From JBBARC01 sp040400005 (GTDB lineage: Bacteria > Pseudomonadota > Alphaproteobacteria > Acetobacterales > Acetobacteraceae), in the NCBI GenBank assembly GCA_040400005.1, contig JBBARC010000023.1:1-45494 (forward strand): a stretch of 45,494 bases of DNA. Reading direction: 5' to 3'. Numbering within the stretch: position 1 is the first letter of the stretch; each line of letters opens with the position of its first letter. Positions 7,813-16,371 of this stretch are shown piece after piece. Both the position numbers and the translations under genes were made by a program. Below the pieces are notes generated by a model. The model searched no databases. It was not told the origin of the DNA and was given only the letters and a program-made list of their open reading frames with translations.

Positions 7813-8064
7813 TCAGGTGCCTTGCCGCAGACGGCGTGCGTTGGCCATGGCGCGGCCGTGGTAGGGGGCGAGGATGGCTTCGGGGGATTCGCCGCTGAGC
7901 ATGGCGGAGGTTGATTGTTCGGCGGCGTTCATTTTTTCGCTCACCATGCGTTCGCATTCGGCCATGGTGAGTTGGCCGGTGGCGAAGAGGGTTGTGCGGT
8001 GCCAGATGGTTTCCCAGCTGGACACCGCGAGTTCGGCCCAGATCATGGGCAGGCGTGTGGGCAC
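7813..8064 (-). CDS. Small hypothetical protein downstream of sodB
   Basis: The product is 83 residues from a GTG at 8064; an ATG at 8046 is an alternative start. The sequence is Met- and Ala-rich and predicted helical, with a segment ETIWHRTTLFATGQLTMAECERMVSEKMNAAEQ and a basic C-terminus (GRAMANARRLRQ). It has no signal peptide or membrane helix. The frame begins 5 bases after the sodB stop on the same strand, so the two are probably cotranscribed. The helical Met/Ala-rich character recalls phasin-like small proteins, but I do not recognise the family with confidence and give no function. Confidence 0.65.
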   Translation of the reverse strand: MPTRLPMIWAELAVSSWETIWHRTTLFATGQLTMAECERMVSEKMNAAEQSTSAMLSGESPEAILAPYHGRAMANARRLRQGT

Positions 8065-8069
8065 CGGGT

Positions 8070-8672
8070 TTAGACCGCGGCCAGTTGGGCGGCGGCGTAG
8101 TCGTAATTGGCCAGGCGATCGAGGTAGTTTTGCACGTAATCGGGGCGGCGATTGCGGAAATCTAGGTAGTAGCTGTGTTCCCAGACATCGAGTGCGAGCA
8201 GCACGTGGCCTTCGCCGGTGGCGAGCGGGTTGGACCCGTTGGGGGTTTTGGTGACTTTGAGTTTGCCGTCTTTACCCAGCACGAGCCAGGCCCAGCCGCT
8301 GCCGAATTGGGTGGTTGCGGCGGCTTTAAAAGCATCTTTGAAGGCGGCGACGGAGCCTAGATCGGCGATGATTTTAGCTTCTAGGGCGCCGGGGATGGTG
8401 CCGCCGGTGGCGGAGAGGTTTTGCCAGAACAGGATGTGGTTCCAGTGTTGGCCGGCGTTGTTAAAGACGGGGCCGGGGGTGGCGGCGGTGGCGAGGACGA
8501 TTTCGTCGAGCGATTTGCCGGCGAGGTTTTGGTCTTTTTCAACGAAGCCGTTCAGGGCGGTGACGTAGGCCTGGTGATGTTTACCGTGGTGCAGTTCCAG
8601 GGTTTCCTGGCACATGCCGGCGGCGGCCAGGGCGTTGGTATCGAAGGGCAGTGCGGGCAGGGTGAAGGCCAT
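8070..8672 (-). CDS. sodB: Iron superoxide dismutase
   Basis: The product is 200 residues, standard for Fe/Mn SODs, which convert superoxide to oxygen and hydrogen peroxide. Metal ligands are visible: H28 in ELHHGKHH, H79 in GQHWNHILFW, and D162 and H166 in DVWEHSYY. A glutamine at position 75 (NNAGQ) favours the iron type over manganese. There is no signal peptide, so the enzyme is cytoplasmic. AGGAG stands 6 bases before the ATG. A small helical ORF follows closely and is likely cotranscribed. The divergent upstream gene encodes a squalene/phytoene-synthase-family protein, and a 14-base palindrome lies between them. Confidence 0.95.
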   Translation of the reverse strand: MAFTLPALPFDTNALAAAGMCQETLELHHGKHHQAYVTALNGFVEKDQNLAGKSLDEIVLATAATPGPVFNNAGQHWNHILFWQNLSATGGTIPGALEAKIIADLGSVAAFKDAFKAAATTQFGSGWAWLVLGKDGKLKVTKTPNGSNPLATGEGHVLLALDVWEHSYYLDFRNRRPDYVQNYLDRLANYDYAAAQLAAV

Positions 8673-8707
8673 GGGGGCTCCTGAAGGGTGCGCTGGAAAA
8701 GCAAGAT

Positions 8708-8721
8708 GCTGATCTATCAGC
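8708..8721. promoter_or_regulatory. Palindrome in the divergent region before sodB
   Basis: GCTGAT-CT-ATCAGC is a perfect 6+2+6 inverted repeat 36 bases upstream of the sodB start. It could be an operator for sodB or for the divergent gene. This rests on symmetry and position only. Confidence 0.25.
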
Positions 8722-8797
8722 TATGCACGCGAGGCTAGCACGTCAAGCGTTAGCCGTCTGCTTGCATGCTATGCGTGCGTCTGGCAGGGCGGCTGGT

Positions 8798-9583
8798 ATG
8801 ATGGTTGCCAGCCCGAGCCTTGCGCAGTTTGTGCGTCGCCACGACCCTGACCGGTTTTTTTGCACGTTATTTGCGCCTGATGCGGCGCGGGAGATTTTGT
8901 TTACGCTGTATGCGTTTAACCACGAGATTGCGCGGGCGCGGGAGGCGGCGCGCGAGGCTGGGCTGGCGTTGATCCGGCTGCAGTGGTGGCGAGAGGTGGT
9001 GGAGGGGGCGGAGCGCGGGCACGAGGTGGCAACGCCGTTGCGGGCGGCGCTGGCGGCGGGGGCGCTGCGGGAAGAGGCGTTGCTGGCGATGATCGGCGCG
9101 CGCGAGGCGGAGTGTGCGCCGGCGCTTGAAACGGTGGTGGATTGGCATGCGTATTTAGCCGGCAGCCGGGGTTTGCTGGCGGTGGCGGCTGGGCGGGTTT
9201 TGGGGGCGGATGGTGCCCAGCTTGGGCGGTTGGCGGATTTGGGGGCGGGGTATGGGGCTGCGGGGATTTTGCGCAGTGTTGGGTGGCTGGCCGGGCAGGG
9301 CAGGTGTTTGCTGCCGGCGGATATGTTGGCGGCTGAGGGGTTAACGCCGGATGATGTTTTGGCCGACCCTTTTGCGCCGGGGGTGATGGTTGTGCGCGCG
9401 GCGCTGGCGGCCCAGGCCCGCACGCAATTGGGCCGCGCTGGTGCATTGGGGGCGGCGGCGGCGGCGGGGTTGGTGGGTGTGCTGGCGCGGCGTGATTTGG
9501 CGCGGCTGGATGCGCCGCTGAGCGCGCGCGGCATTGGCGATAGACTGGCGGTTGTGGCGGCGGCTGCGCGGGGCATCTGTTAA
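8798..9583 (+). CDS. Squalene/phytoene synthase family protein (HpnC/NDUFAF6-like)
   Basis: The product is 261 residues from the second of two plausible starts; an ATG at 8723 would add 25 unconserved residues. The N-terminus VRRHDPDRFFCTLFAP, then REILFTLYAFNHEIARARE and LALIRLQWWREVVEG, match the shorter members of the family close to NDUFAF6 and hopanoid proteins. The canonical Asp-rich motifs (DxxxD) of true prenyl-condensing enzymes are weak: the first is replaced by FNHEIARARE, and around GYGAAGILRSVGWLAGQGR no DxxxD is seen. A role as a complex I assembly factor-like protein is therefore as likely as phytoene or squalene synthesis. No other terpenoid genes are adjacent. GC content is very high through the gene, with dense GCG and GGG codons. 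Confidence 0.75.
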   Translation: MMVASPSLAQFVRRHDPDRFFCTLFAPDAAREILFTLYAFNHEIARAREAAREAGLALIRLQWWREVVEGAERGHEVATPLRAALAAGALREEALLAMIGAREAECAPALETVVDWHAYLAGSRGLLAVAAGRVLGADGAQLGRLADLGAGYGAAGILRSVGWLAGQGRCLLPADMLAAEGLTPDDVLADPFAPGVMVVRAALAAQARTQLGRAGALGAAAAAGLVGVLARRDLARLDAPLSARGIGDRLAVVAAAARGIC

Positions 9584-9766
9584 GCAGGGCTTTTGCTTTA
9601 GCAACGGTTAAGGTTTTTCGGGCAAACACGCAGGGCATCATGCAAAGCGGGGTGGTGCGCCGCGGCTGTGGGGAGCTTTTCCGCCGATGCCCGTTACCCT
9701 GCGCGATCCACCCGCAAATGACTCTGCGGGTTATTGGGTCGTAATACCGCAACAGCAGGGGCCTTC

Positions 9767-11467
9767 ATGACACTGCGCACACGCCTATTGATCGGTTTTT
9801 TGGTATTGATCGCTATTAGCGCGGTTAGCGGCACCTATTCCAGTATCATTATCGGCAAAACCAGCGTGCTCACTGGGCAGCTTTACGATGGCCCGCTGAT
9901 GGCGAGTAATTTTGCGCTTAGCGCCACGGCAGATTTTGAACGCGCCGATCGGGCGCTGGCCGATAGTGTGCAAGCTGATATCGTGCGGCCCACACCTATC
10001 CCGCCAAGTGGCTCGCCGGCATCGCAGCCGGCCTTGGTGCATACGCAAAAATCTGCCATCGCCGATCTGCGTGCGGCCATTACCGAAGATCTCGGCGTGG
10101 TTGCGCAGCGATCGCCCGGGCCGGCAGCCACGCGGCTTCTTGGTAATGTCAGCACCCTGCTAGGCAGTTGGGATACGGTGTTTGCGCGCATGCAGACAGC
10201 GCCGTTTGCGCAATTGCCGGCGCTGGCGCGCGATCAGGCCAGCCTGCATGCGCAAATTGCCGAAAGCCTGGAGATTCTTACCGAATCGGCCAGAGAAGCG
10301 GGCTTAAACTTTCGCGATGATGCCGCTGCTATGGGCCGCCATTCGCGCGGCCTGCTGCTGGTATCGGCGGCTTTCACCGTTGCCGCGGGCATTATTCTGG
10401 CGGTGCTGATTGCGCGCGCGATCGCCAACCCGATCGCCGCCATTACTGCGACCATGGCAAGCCTTGCTGATGGCAACACAGATATCACTGTGCCGGCGAT
10501 ATTGCGCCGCGATGAGGTGGGCAAAATCGCCCGCGCCGTGGATGTGTTTCGCCGCAATGCCATCGATGCCCGCGCCGTCGCCGCGGCCGGCGATCAGGCG
10601 CAGGCGATTAAAGCCCAACGCCACGATGCGATCAGTAGACTTACCACCACATTCGATCAGCAGGTCTCGCGGGTGATCGAAACGTTGGCTGCGGCGGCAG
10701 CATCGCTGACCAGCACCGCCGAACAGGTGACCCACAGCGCCGGCGATACCACCGGGCGCGCGGCAACGGCCGCGGCGGCATCGCAGGATGCCTCCGCCAG
10801 TGTGCAAACCATTGCGGCGGCCAGTGAAGAACTGGCCGCGTCCATTCAGGAGATTTCGCGCAGGGTAGGGCAGTCCACCACGCTTGCCGAACGGGCCGCA
10901 CAGCAGGCGCAGCAAACCAGTGCAACGGTCGCGACACTGACCACGGCGGCCGAACAAATTGGCCATGTTGTATCGCTGATTGAAACCATCGCGACGCAAA
11001 CCAATTTGCTGGCGTTAAACGCCACCATCGAAGCGGCCCGCGCCGGGGATGCTGGGCGTGGCTTTGCCGTGGTTGCTAACGAAGTGAAAGTGCTGGCCGG
11101 CCAAACCGCGGCCGCCACCAGCGATATCGCCGCCCAGGTGCAAGCTATCCGCGCCGCTACGGCAAGCACTGTTAGTGCTATTCAAGCGATCAGCACGATC
11201 ATCGCCGAACTTAACGACACCGGCAGCCTGATTGCCGCCGCCATCGGCCAGCAAGGCGAGGCGACAAGCGAAATTGCCCGCAGCGTACAGCAAGCCGCCA
11301 TCGGCACCAGCGATGTCGCCAGCAATATCGGCGGCGTCACTGCGGCCTCCGCCACCAGCCAAACCGCCGCCACCCAATTGCTAACCAACGCCCGCGACCT
11401 TTCCACCCAAGCGGCCACCCTGCGCCACGACGTTCGGGCGTTTCTGAGTGGTATTCAGGCGGCTTAG
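9767..11467 (+). CDS. Methyl-accepting chemotaxis protein
   Basis: The product is 566 residues. An N-terminal transmembrane helix (LLIGFLVLIAISAVSG) is followed by a periplasmic four-helix-like sensor region of about 170 residues, a second helix (LLLVSAAFTVAAGIILAVLIARAI), a HAMP domain ending near RRDEVGKIARAVDVFRRN, and a long cytoplasmic signalling coiled coil. The conserved hairpin tip lies around IATQTNLLALNATIEAARAGDAGRGFAVVANEVKVLA. The protein would sense a ligand outside the membrane and signal to CheA/CheW. There is no C-terminal NWETF pentapeptide. The ATG at 9767 has AGGGG 6 bases upstream. No che genes are adjacent, so it is an orphan receptor. The ligand is unknown. Confidence 0.93.
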   Translation: MTLRTRLLIGFLVLIAISAVSGTYSSIIIGKTSVLTGQLYDGPLMASNFALSATADFERADRALADSVQADIVRPTPIPPSGSPASQPALVHTQKSAIADLRAAITEDLGVVAQRSPGPAATRLLGNVSTLLGSWDTVFARMQTAPFAQLPALARDQASLHAQIAESLEILTESAREAGLNFRDDAAAMGRHSRGLLLVSAAFTVAAGIILAVLIARAIANPIAAITATMASLADGNTDITVPAILRRDEVGKIARAVDVFRRNAIDARAVAAAGDQAQAIKAQRHDAISRLTTTFDQQVSRVIETLAAAAASLTSTAEQVTHSAGDTTGRAATAAAASQDASASVQTIAAASEELAASIQEISRRVGQSTTLAERAAQQAQQTSATVATLTTAAEQIGHVVSLIETIATQTNLLALNATIEAARAGDAGRGFAVVANEVKVLAGQTAAATSDIAAQVQAIRAATASTVSAIQAISTIIAELNDTGSLIAAAIGQQGEATSEIARSVQQAAIGTSDVASNIGGVTAASATSQTAATQLLTNARDLSTQAATLRHDVRAFLSGIQAA

Positions 11468-11477
11468 GTGTGGGGGT

Positions 11478-11684
11478 GGGTTAAGGAAGGCGAGGGCTCT
11501 GCCCTTCGATCCCGCTAAGGGCAAGCCCTTAGAACCTTTCACTTGGGTTTGGGGGGAAGGGGGCCAGCACAATGCGCGCCACAGTCCAGGTCGGCCCCCT
11601 TCCCCCCAAACCCAACTAAATGGATTTTAAACGCGAGCCTTTAATGGGGGTCGAGGGGGCAAAGCCCCTCGCCTTCCTTAACCC
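11478..11684. repeat. Large multi-hairpin intergenic repeat, copy R2 (flanks inverted relative to R1)
   Basis: The 21-base arms at 11545-11565 and 11593-11613 are identical to those of R1 and enclose a 27-base loop (11566-11592) differing from R1's at only 2 positions. The outer hairpins occur in the opposite order and strand: the CTAAGGGC/GCCCTTAG unit is on the left and the GAGGGGGC/GCCCCTC unit on the right. The loop nevertheless reads in the same direction as in R1. It lies between convergent gene ends. Confidence 0.8.
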
Positions 11685-11713
11685 TCTCCCACGCCCAAGC
11701 CGCGCGAAACCGC

Positions 11714-12952
11714 TCAGAGGCGCTCGATGATGATGGCCGGGGCCATGCCGCCGGCGGCGCACATGGTGACCAGGCCGCGTTTTAGGTCGCGGCGTTCGAG
11801 TTCGTCGAGCAGGGTGCCGATGAGGATTGATCCGGTGGCGCCGATGGGGTGGCCGAGTGCTATGGCGCCGCCGTTGACGTTGACTTTGGCGCGATCGAGG
11901 TTGAGGTCGCGGATGAATTTTTCGGCGACGACGGCAAAAGCTTCGTTGATTTCGAACAGGTCGATGTCATCGATGGTGAGGCCGGCTTTGTGCAGCACTT
12001 TGCGGGCGGCGGGCACCGGGGCGTTGAGCATGAGGGTGGGGCTATCGCCGATATTGGCCATGGCGAGCACGCGGCCACGGGGTTTTAGGCCGTGTTTGTG
12101 GGCGTAGGCGGGGGATGCCAGCAGGATGGCGGCGGCGCCATCGACGACCCCGGAGGAATTGCCGGCGTGGTGGATGTGGTTGATTTTCAGATCGGGGTAG
12201 ATTTGCAGGATGAGGCCGGCAAGGGTTGTGCCGGCAGCGTCGATGGGGACGTTGGCCATGGCTTCGAACGAGGGTTTGAGGGCGAGCAGGCCTTCCAATG
12301 TGGTTTGCGGGCGGGGGAATTCGTCGTGGTCTAGGGCCAGGGTGCCATCTTCGCGAAACACCGGCACCAGGCTTTTGGCGAAATGGCCGGCTTTGATGGC
12401 GGCATCGGCGCGTTGCTGGCTGACCAGTGCGAGTTCATCGACCGCCTGGCGGGAGATACCTTCCAACGTGGCGATCGCATCGGCGCAGATGCCTTGGTGG
12501 GTTTGCGGGTGGAGTTTGCGCAAATGGGTGTTGCCGGAATCGAGTAGTTTTTCGGGGCTGCTATCGGCGCCGGAGCCGGTGTAGGACATCATTTCGGTGC
12601 CCCCGGCGATGAGCAGATCTTCCATGCCGGACATGATTTGGGCGGCGGCCAGGTTCACTGAGGTGATGCCGGAGCCGCAGAAGCGATCCAGTGTCATGCC
12701 GCTGGCTTTGATATCGTAACCGGCGTCGAGTGCTGCCATGCGGGCGAGATCGCCGCCTTGCTTGCCGCGTTGGGTGCTGGTGCCCCAGATGATATCATCG
12801 ACGTCGGCGGTATTGATGTGGTTGCGATCGGCGAGTGCGCGCAGGACGGTGGCGGCGAGGTGTTGCGGGTGGCAATCGGCGAGGGCGCCTTTGCCGATTT
12901 TACCGATGCCGCGGGGGGTGCGGACGGCGTCGATGATGAGGGCGTCGGGCAT
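11714..12952 (-). CDS. Thiolase-family acetyl-CoA acyltransferase
   Basis: The product is 412 residues with all thiolase hallmarks: nucleophilic Cys92 in LDRFCGSGITSVN, His368 in GGAIALGHPIGATGS and Cys398 in MCAAGGMAP. Thiolases condense or cleave beta-ketoacyl-CoA. Whether this one is biosynthetic (acetoacetyl-CoA formation) or degradative cannot be read from the sequence. The N-terminus ALIIDAVRTPRG and NEAFAVVAEKFI match acetyl-CoA acetyltransferases. The ATG at 12952 fits; a longer frame to 13087 runs into the tRNA gene and is Pro-rich. The gene appears monocistronic, convergent with the chemoreceptor gene across repeat R2. Confidence 0.92.
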   Translation of the reverse strand: MPDALIIDAVRTPRGIGKIGKGALADCHPQHLAATVLRALADRNHINTADVDDIIWGTSTQRGKQGGDLARMAALDAGYDIKASGMTLDRFCGSGITSVNLAAAQIMSGMEDLLIAGGTEMMSYTGSGADSSPEKLLDSGNTHLRKLHPQTHQGICADAIATLEGISRQAVDELALVSQQRADAAIKAGHFAKSLVPVFREDGTLALDHDEFPRPQTTLEGLLALKPSFEAMANVPIDAAGTTLAGLILQIYPDLKINHIHHAGNSSGVVDGAAAILLASPAYAHKHGLKPRGRVLAMANIGDSPTLMLNAPVPAARKVLHKAGLTIDDIDLFEINEAFAVVAEKFIRDLNLDRAKVNVNGGAIALGHPIGATGSILIGTLLDELERRDLKRGLVTMCAAGGMAPAIIIERL

Positions 12953-13057
12953 GGTGGTTTGGGCTCCCAGGAGAGGTTTTGTTGGGAGTGGGGGTAAACC
13001 AGACGTGAGCGGCGGGGAAGGGGGCGGCGGGGAAGGGGACGGTTTTGGGGCGACGCT

Positions 13058-13131
13058 TGGAGGTCCGGGCCGGAATCGAACCGGCATACGAGGATTTGCA
13101 GTCCTCTACATCACCACTCTGCCACCGGACC
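13058..13131 (-). tRNA. tRNA-Cys (anticodon GCA)
   Basis: On the minus strand a perfect 7-base-pair acceptor stem (GGTCCGG with CCGGACC) brackets a cloverleaf. The anticodon stem GAGGA/TCCTC holds loop CTGCAAA, giving anticodon GCA. The T arm reads GCCGG-TTCGATT-CCGGC. The discriminator is T and CCA is encoded. Confidence 0.95.
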
Positions 13132-13296
13132 ATCTGGCTGCATCCCGCGCTAAAAGCGCGGAAACGGGCGTATAAGGGCAAAGGTGGCGCGGGTCTAGCC
13201 ATTTACCATTCGCATTGCGCCGCAGCGTTACACTGGCTAAATCACAGCCTTGCCGCCGGCCGTTTTGCGGCAGTGCTTTAGGAGCTACCCGACCCC

Positions 13297-13980
13297 ATGC
13301 TGACCACGCCGGATTTTAGCCAGGCCCGCGATGTTATGGTCGATGGGCAGTTGCGGCCGACCAAGATTACGCACCCGCTGGTGTTGCAGGCGATGCGGCG
13401 GCTGCCGCGCGAGGATTTTGTGACGGCGGGTAAGCGGGCGGTGGCGTATATTGATGATGATCTGGAGCTTGCCCCCAACCGTTATATGATGCGGCCGCTG
13501 GCCGTGGCCGGCTTGGTGCAGTTGGCCAACCCGGCGCCGGGGGAGCGGGCACTGGTGATTGGGGCGGGCACTGGGTATTTGGCGGCGGTGTTGGCGGCTT
13601 GTGGGGCTGCGGTGACGGCGTTTGATGAGAACGCGGATCTGCTGGCGATTGCGCGGGATAATTTGGCGTTGATGCCTGGGGTTAGCTTGGTTGAAGGTAG
13701 GCTTGCCGATGGGCCCCGCGGGGCGGCGCCGTTTGATCTGATTATTATTGAAGGGGCAGTGCGGGCTGTTCCGCCGCAGTTTGGGCGGCTTTTGGCGGCG
13801 AGGGGCCGGGTGGTCACGGTAATGTCAAAACACGCTGGGCAAAGCTTTGCGGTGACGGCGACCCTGGCCACTGGGCACCTGGGGGGCAAGCCTGGCGATG
13901 GGTTTTCGGTTGTGCCGGCCTTTGATGTTTTCGCGCACCTGTTGGTTGCATTGCTGCCGACGCCGGTGTTTGCCCTGTAG
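13297..13980 (+). CDS. pcm: Protein-L-isoaspartate O-methyltransferase family protein
   Basis: The product is 227 residues. The N-terminal ARDVMVDGQLRPTKITHPLVLQAMRRLPREDFV and the AdoMet-binding motif ALVIGAGTGYLAAVLAA (about residues 84-100) are typical of the alphaproteobacterial PCMT-like family, which lies next to tolC and valS in many genomes. In this subgroup the classical substrate motif is altered, so real isoaspartate repair activity is uncertain. AGGAG lies upstream of the ATG at 13297. It begins a same-strand block pcm-tolC-popZ-valS. Confidence 0.85.
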   Translation: MLTTPDFSQARDVMVDGQLRPTKITHPLVLQAMRRLPREDFVTAGKRAVAYIDDDLELAPNRYMMRPLAVAGLVQLANPAPGERALVIGAGTGYLAAVLAACGAAVTAFDENADLLAIARDNLALMPGVSLVEGRLADGPRGAAPFDLIIIEGAVRAVPPQFGRLLAARGRVVTVMSKHAGQSFAVTATLATGHLGGKPGDGFSVVPAFDVFAHLLVALLPTPVFAL

Positions 13981-14113
13981 GCTTGGTTAGTGCCGGCCGC
14001 GTGGTGAGGCGTGGCCTGTGACGGTATGGCATCACCTGGCACAGACCGCCGTTGGCGTCGGCGCGGACAACGTGCCAAGACTTGCTGGAGAAGCCGGGTT
14101 GGGAGAGTGCCGT

Positions 14114-15598
14114 ATGCGGGTTGGCGTGAAATGTGTTGCCATGGCGTTGCTGGGGTGTTCTGCGCTGATGCCTATCGCCCGTGCCGCCACCGCTTGGGCG
14201 CCGGCGCCTAGCCCGAAAGATTTGGCCGATCCGGCGCCGCACACATTATCGGATGCGTTGGCGCTGGCTTACACGACCAACCCGCAATTAACGGCGGCGC
14301 GGGCCAAGCTGCGGGCGACCGACGAAAACGTGCCGGCGGCGTTGGCTGGCTGGCGGCCGCAGGTTTCGATTACTGGGAATATTGGGGCGGCAGAGGAAAC
14401 CCGCAAAACCGCCGGCACTGCCACCGAAAGGGTCAACGGTACTTTTCAGACCGTCCGCCACACGACAATCGCCCCGACAAACCGCCATGAGTCCCAGGCG
14501 ACCGCCACCGTTACTCAATATTTGTATCGCGGCGGCCGCACCACGGCATCCACGCATGAAGCCGACAATGCGGTGTTCGCTGAACGTGCCCGGCTGATCG
14601 CGCAGGAAGAGCAAACTTTTACCGATACCGTCACCGCCTATGTGGCGGTGGTGCAGGATACCCAGTTGGTGGCGATTAACCGCGCCAACGAAACTGTGCT
14701 TGGTGGGCAGTTAAAAGCGATCAACGCACGGTTTCATGTGGGTGAACTGACCACCACCGATGTGGCACAGGCGCAGGCCGCGCTGGCGCAAGCGATTGCC
14801 CAACGCGAAACGGCGGAAGGCAATTTGCAATCGGCGCGCGCTACTTTTGCCCGCGCCGTTGGCGTGCCGCCGCCGGCCGATTTGGTGCCGCCGCCGCCTT
14901 TGACGCAAACAATTAAGGCTGCGGAAGACGCTGCCGAAATGGCAGTTGCGAACAACCCTAATGTGATCGCTGCACGCTTCGCCGAAGCCCAGGCCAAGGA
15001 TGCGGTGGATGTCGCGTTTTCTGCCTTGGCGCCGACGCTTAGCCTACAGGGCAGCGCTTTTCATTCCAGTGGCCAAAGTCTCGCTGGCTTGGTTGATTAT
15101 GGCTACCAGGGCGTGCTGGCGCTGAGCATGCCGATTTATCAGGGTGGACAGGAATACGCGTCGATCCGCCAGGCTCGGCAATCTTACCAGGAAGCGGTGC
15201 ACACTCGCGAAGATGCGCAGCGCCAGGCGCGCCAGTTGGCGGTGCAGGCGTTTGAAACGCTGTATGCTTCGCGCGCGGCAATCGAAAGCTCGCGCGTTGG
15301 GGTTCACGCCAGCGAAATCGCCCTGGAAGGGGTGGAGCGTGAGGCGCTGGTGGGCAGTGCGACCACGCAAAATGTGCTCATCGAGCAACAGAATTTGCTG
15401 ACTGCGCAGACCAATCTGGTACAGAATGTCTCTAGCATGATAACCGCATCGTATGGGCTGGCGGCGGCAAGTGGCCGCTTGACGGCGCGCGATATGGCGT
15501 TGAACGTGCCGCTGTATGACGAGACCGCGTATTACAACGCAGTGCGCCACAAACTTTGGGGAACCGGAGACTATGCCACCAACCAGCCGGGCCGCTAA
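14114..15598 (+). CDS. tolC: TolC-family outer membrane efflux channel
   Basis: The product is 494 residues. A signal peptide (MRVGVKCVAMALLGCSALMPIARA) precedes two copies of the TolC/OEP repeat, with LSDALALAYTTNPQLTAARAKLRATDE beginning the first and AAEMAVANNPNVIAARFAEAQAKDAVD the second. Each is followed by long coiled-coil helices that form the periplasmic tunnel and a beta segment for the outer membrane barrel. It exports substrates with an RND or type I pump; no pump genes are adjacent. The ATG at 14114 after GGGAGAG gives the signal peptide; the longer frame from 14018 does not. popZ starts 4 bases after the stop. Confidence 0.92.
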   Translation: MRVGVKCVAMALLGCSALMPIARAATAWAPAPSPKDLADPAPHTLSDALALAYTTNPQLTAARAKLRATDENVPAALAGWRPQVSITGNIGAAEETRKTAGTATERVNGTFQTVRHTTIAPTNRHESQATATVTQYLYRGGRTTASTHEADNAVFAERARLIAQEEQTFTDTVTAYVAVVQDTQLVAINRANETVLGGQLKAINARFHVGELTTTDVAQAQAALAQAIAQRETAEGNLQSARATFARAVGVPPPADLVPPPPLTQTIKAAEDAAEMAVANNPNVIAARFAEAQAKDAVDVAFSALAPTLSLQGSAFHSSGQSLAGLVDYGYQGVLALSMPIYQGGQEYASIRQARQSYQEAVHTREDAQRQARQLAVQAFETLYASRAAIESSRVGVHASEIALEGVEREALVGSATTQNVLIEQQNLLTAQTNLVQNVSSMITASYGLAAASGRLTARDMALNVPLYDETAYYNAVRHKLWGTGDYATNQPGR

Positions 15599-15601
15599 AA
15601 C

Positions 15602-16201
15602 ATGAACAATAACAATAATAACAACACCAAAAACCAGCCGCAAAAGGGTGGCCCTGCGGCCAAACCTGCTGGCGCTGGTGGGGAAGATGCCGATCCTTCG
15701 ATGGAAGACATCCTCGCCTCTATCCGTCGTATTCTTAACGATGGTGATGCCGATACGGATACTGATGATGAGGACGAGGTCGCCCCTGCCATGGCCGCAA
15801 AGCCTGGTGCTGGTGCGCCTGTTCCGCCGAAAGTCGCGGAGACTTCCCCCGCGGCCGCCCCCGCTTCGGCCGAAAAATCGGCCGAAGAACCCGAAGACAT
15901 CTTAATATTGGATGATGCCATGATGATCGCTGAAAACGAAGCGCCGAAGGCCGACACCACCACCGACAATTTGGTTAACCCGAGCACTGCCGCCGCGGCA
16001 TCGTCGTCGGTTGGGGCGCTGAAGAAGGCGCTGGCCGAACGTAACACCACTGTGAGCAAGGGTGGTGCCAGCTTGGAAGACATTATTCGTGATGAATTCC
16101 GCCCGATGCTGAAAGGCTGGCTGGATATTCACTTGGCCGGCATTGTGGAACGCTTGGTGCGTGCCGAAATTGAACGGGTTGTGACCCGCGAACTGACCTA
16201 A
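15602..16201 (+). CDS. popZ: PopZ-like polar organising protein (DUF2497)
   Basis: The product is 199 residues. An N-terminal Asn-run (MNNNNNNNTKN) precedes the conserved short helix DPSMEDILASIRRILND. A long acidic, Pro/Ala-rich linker follows, and the conserved C-terminal helices are LEDIIRDEFRPMLKGWLDIHLAGIVERLVRAEIERV. This architecture defines DUF2497/PopZ proteins, which in Caulobacter form a polar matrix that tethers ParB and the chromosome; the location here between tolC and valS is the usual one. The region 15740-15900 is rich in Asp/Glu and Ala/Pro codons, as expected for the disordered linker. Confidence 0.9.
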   Translation: MNNNNNNNTKNQPQKGGPAAKPAGAGGEDADPSMEDILASIRRILNDGDADTDTDDEDEVAPAMAAKPGAGAPVPPKVAETSPAAAPASAEKSAEEPEDILILDDAMMIAENEAPKADTTTDNLVNPSTAAAASSSVGALKKALAERNTTVSKGGASLEDIIRDEFRPMLKGWLDIHLAGIVERLVRAEIERVVTRELT

Positions 16202-16214
16202 AAATTCGGCAAGT

Positions 16215-16242
16215 CCGGGGGGCGCCGTGCGAGTCCCCCCGG
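16215..16242 (+). terminator. Hairpin after popZ
   Basis: An 8-base GC stem (CCGGGGGG at 16215-16222, CCCCCCGG at 16235-16242) lies 14 bases after the popZ stop. There is no T-run, so termination is not certain. Confidence 0.45.
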
Positions 16243-16271
16243 CCTAGTCGCGGGCTGCAAGTCACGGGTTT

Positions 16272-16351
16272 CCAAAGGCCGCCGGCCTTTGGTGGGGTCC
16301 AGGGGCGTCACGCGAAGGCGTGCTTGCGCACGAAGCCCTTGGCCTTTTTTT
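16272..16351 (+). terminator. Double hairpin with T-run before valS (half-copy of the R repeat)
   Basis: The stem CCAAAGGCC/GGCCTTTGG (16272-16292) is followed by GGGGTCCAGGGGCG paired with GAAGCCCTTGGCC and ending in seven T. The second part matches the right flank of R1, with about 24 bases inserted into the loop that themselves form a hairpin (CACGCGAAGGCGTG). It resembles an intrinsic terminator made from a repeat module, so valS would need its own promoter downstream or readthrough. Confidence 0.55.
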
Positions 16352-16371
16352 ACCACGTGAGTAGCCGGTAA

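Noticed and set aside
8743..9752. Long minus-strand ORFs opposite the squalene/phytoene-synthase-family gene
   Set aside because: Pro/Ala/Arg-rich translations from a GC-biased complement, typical shadows.
10304..10999. Minus-strand ORF opposite the chemoreceptor
   Set aside because: Shadow of a well-supported chemoreceptor, with no conserved motif.
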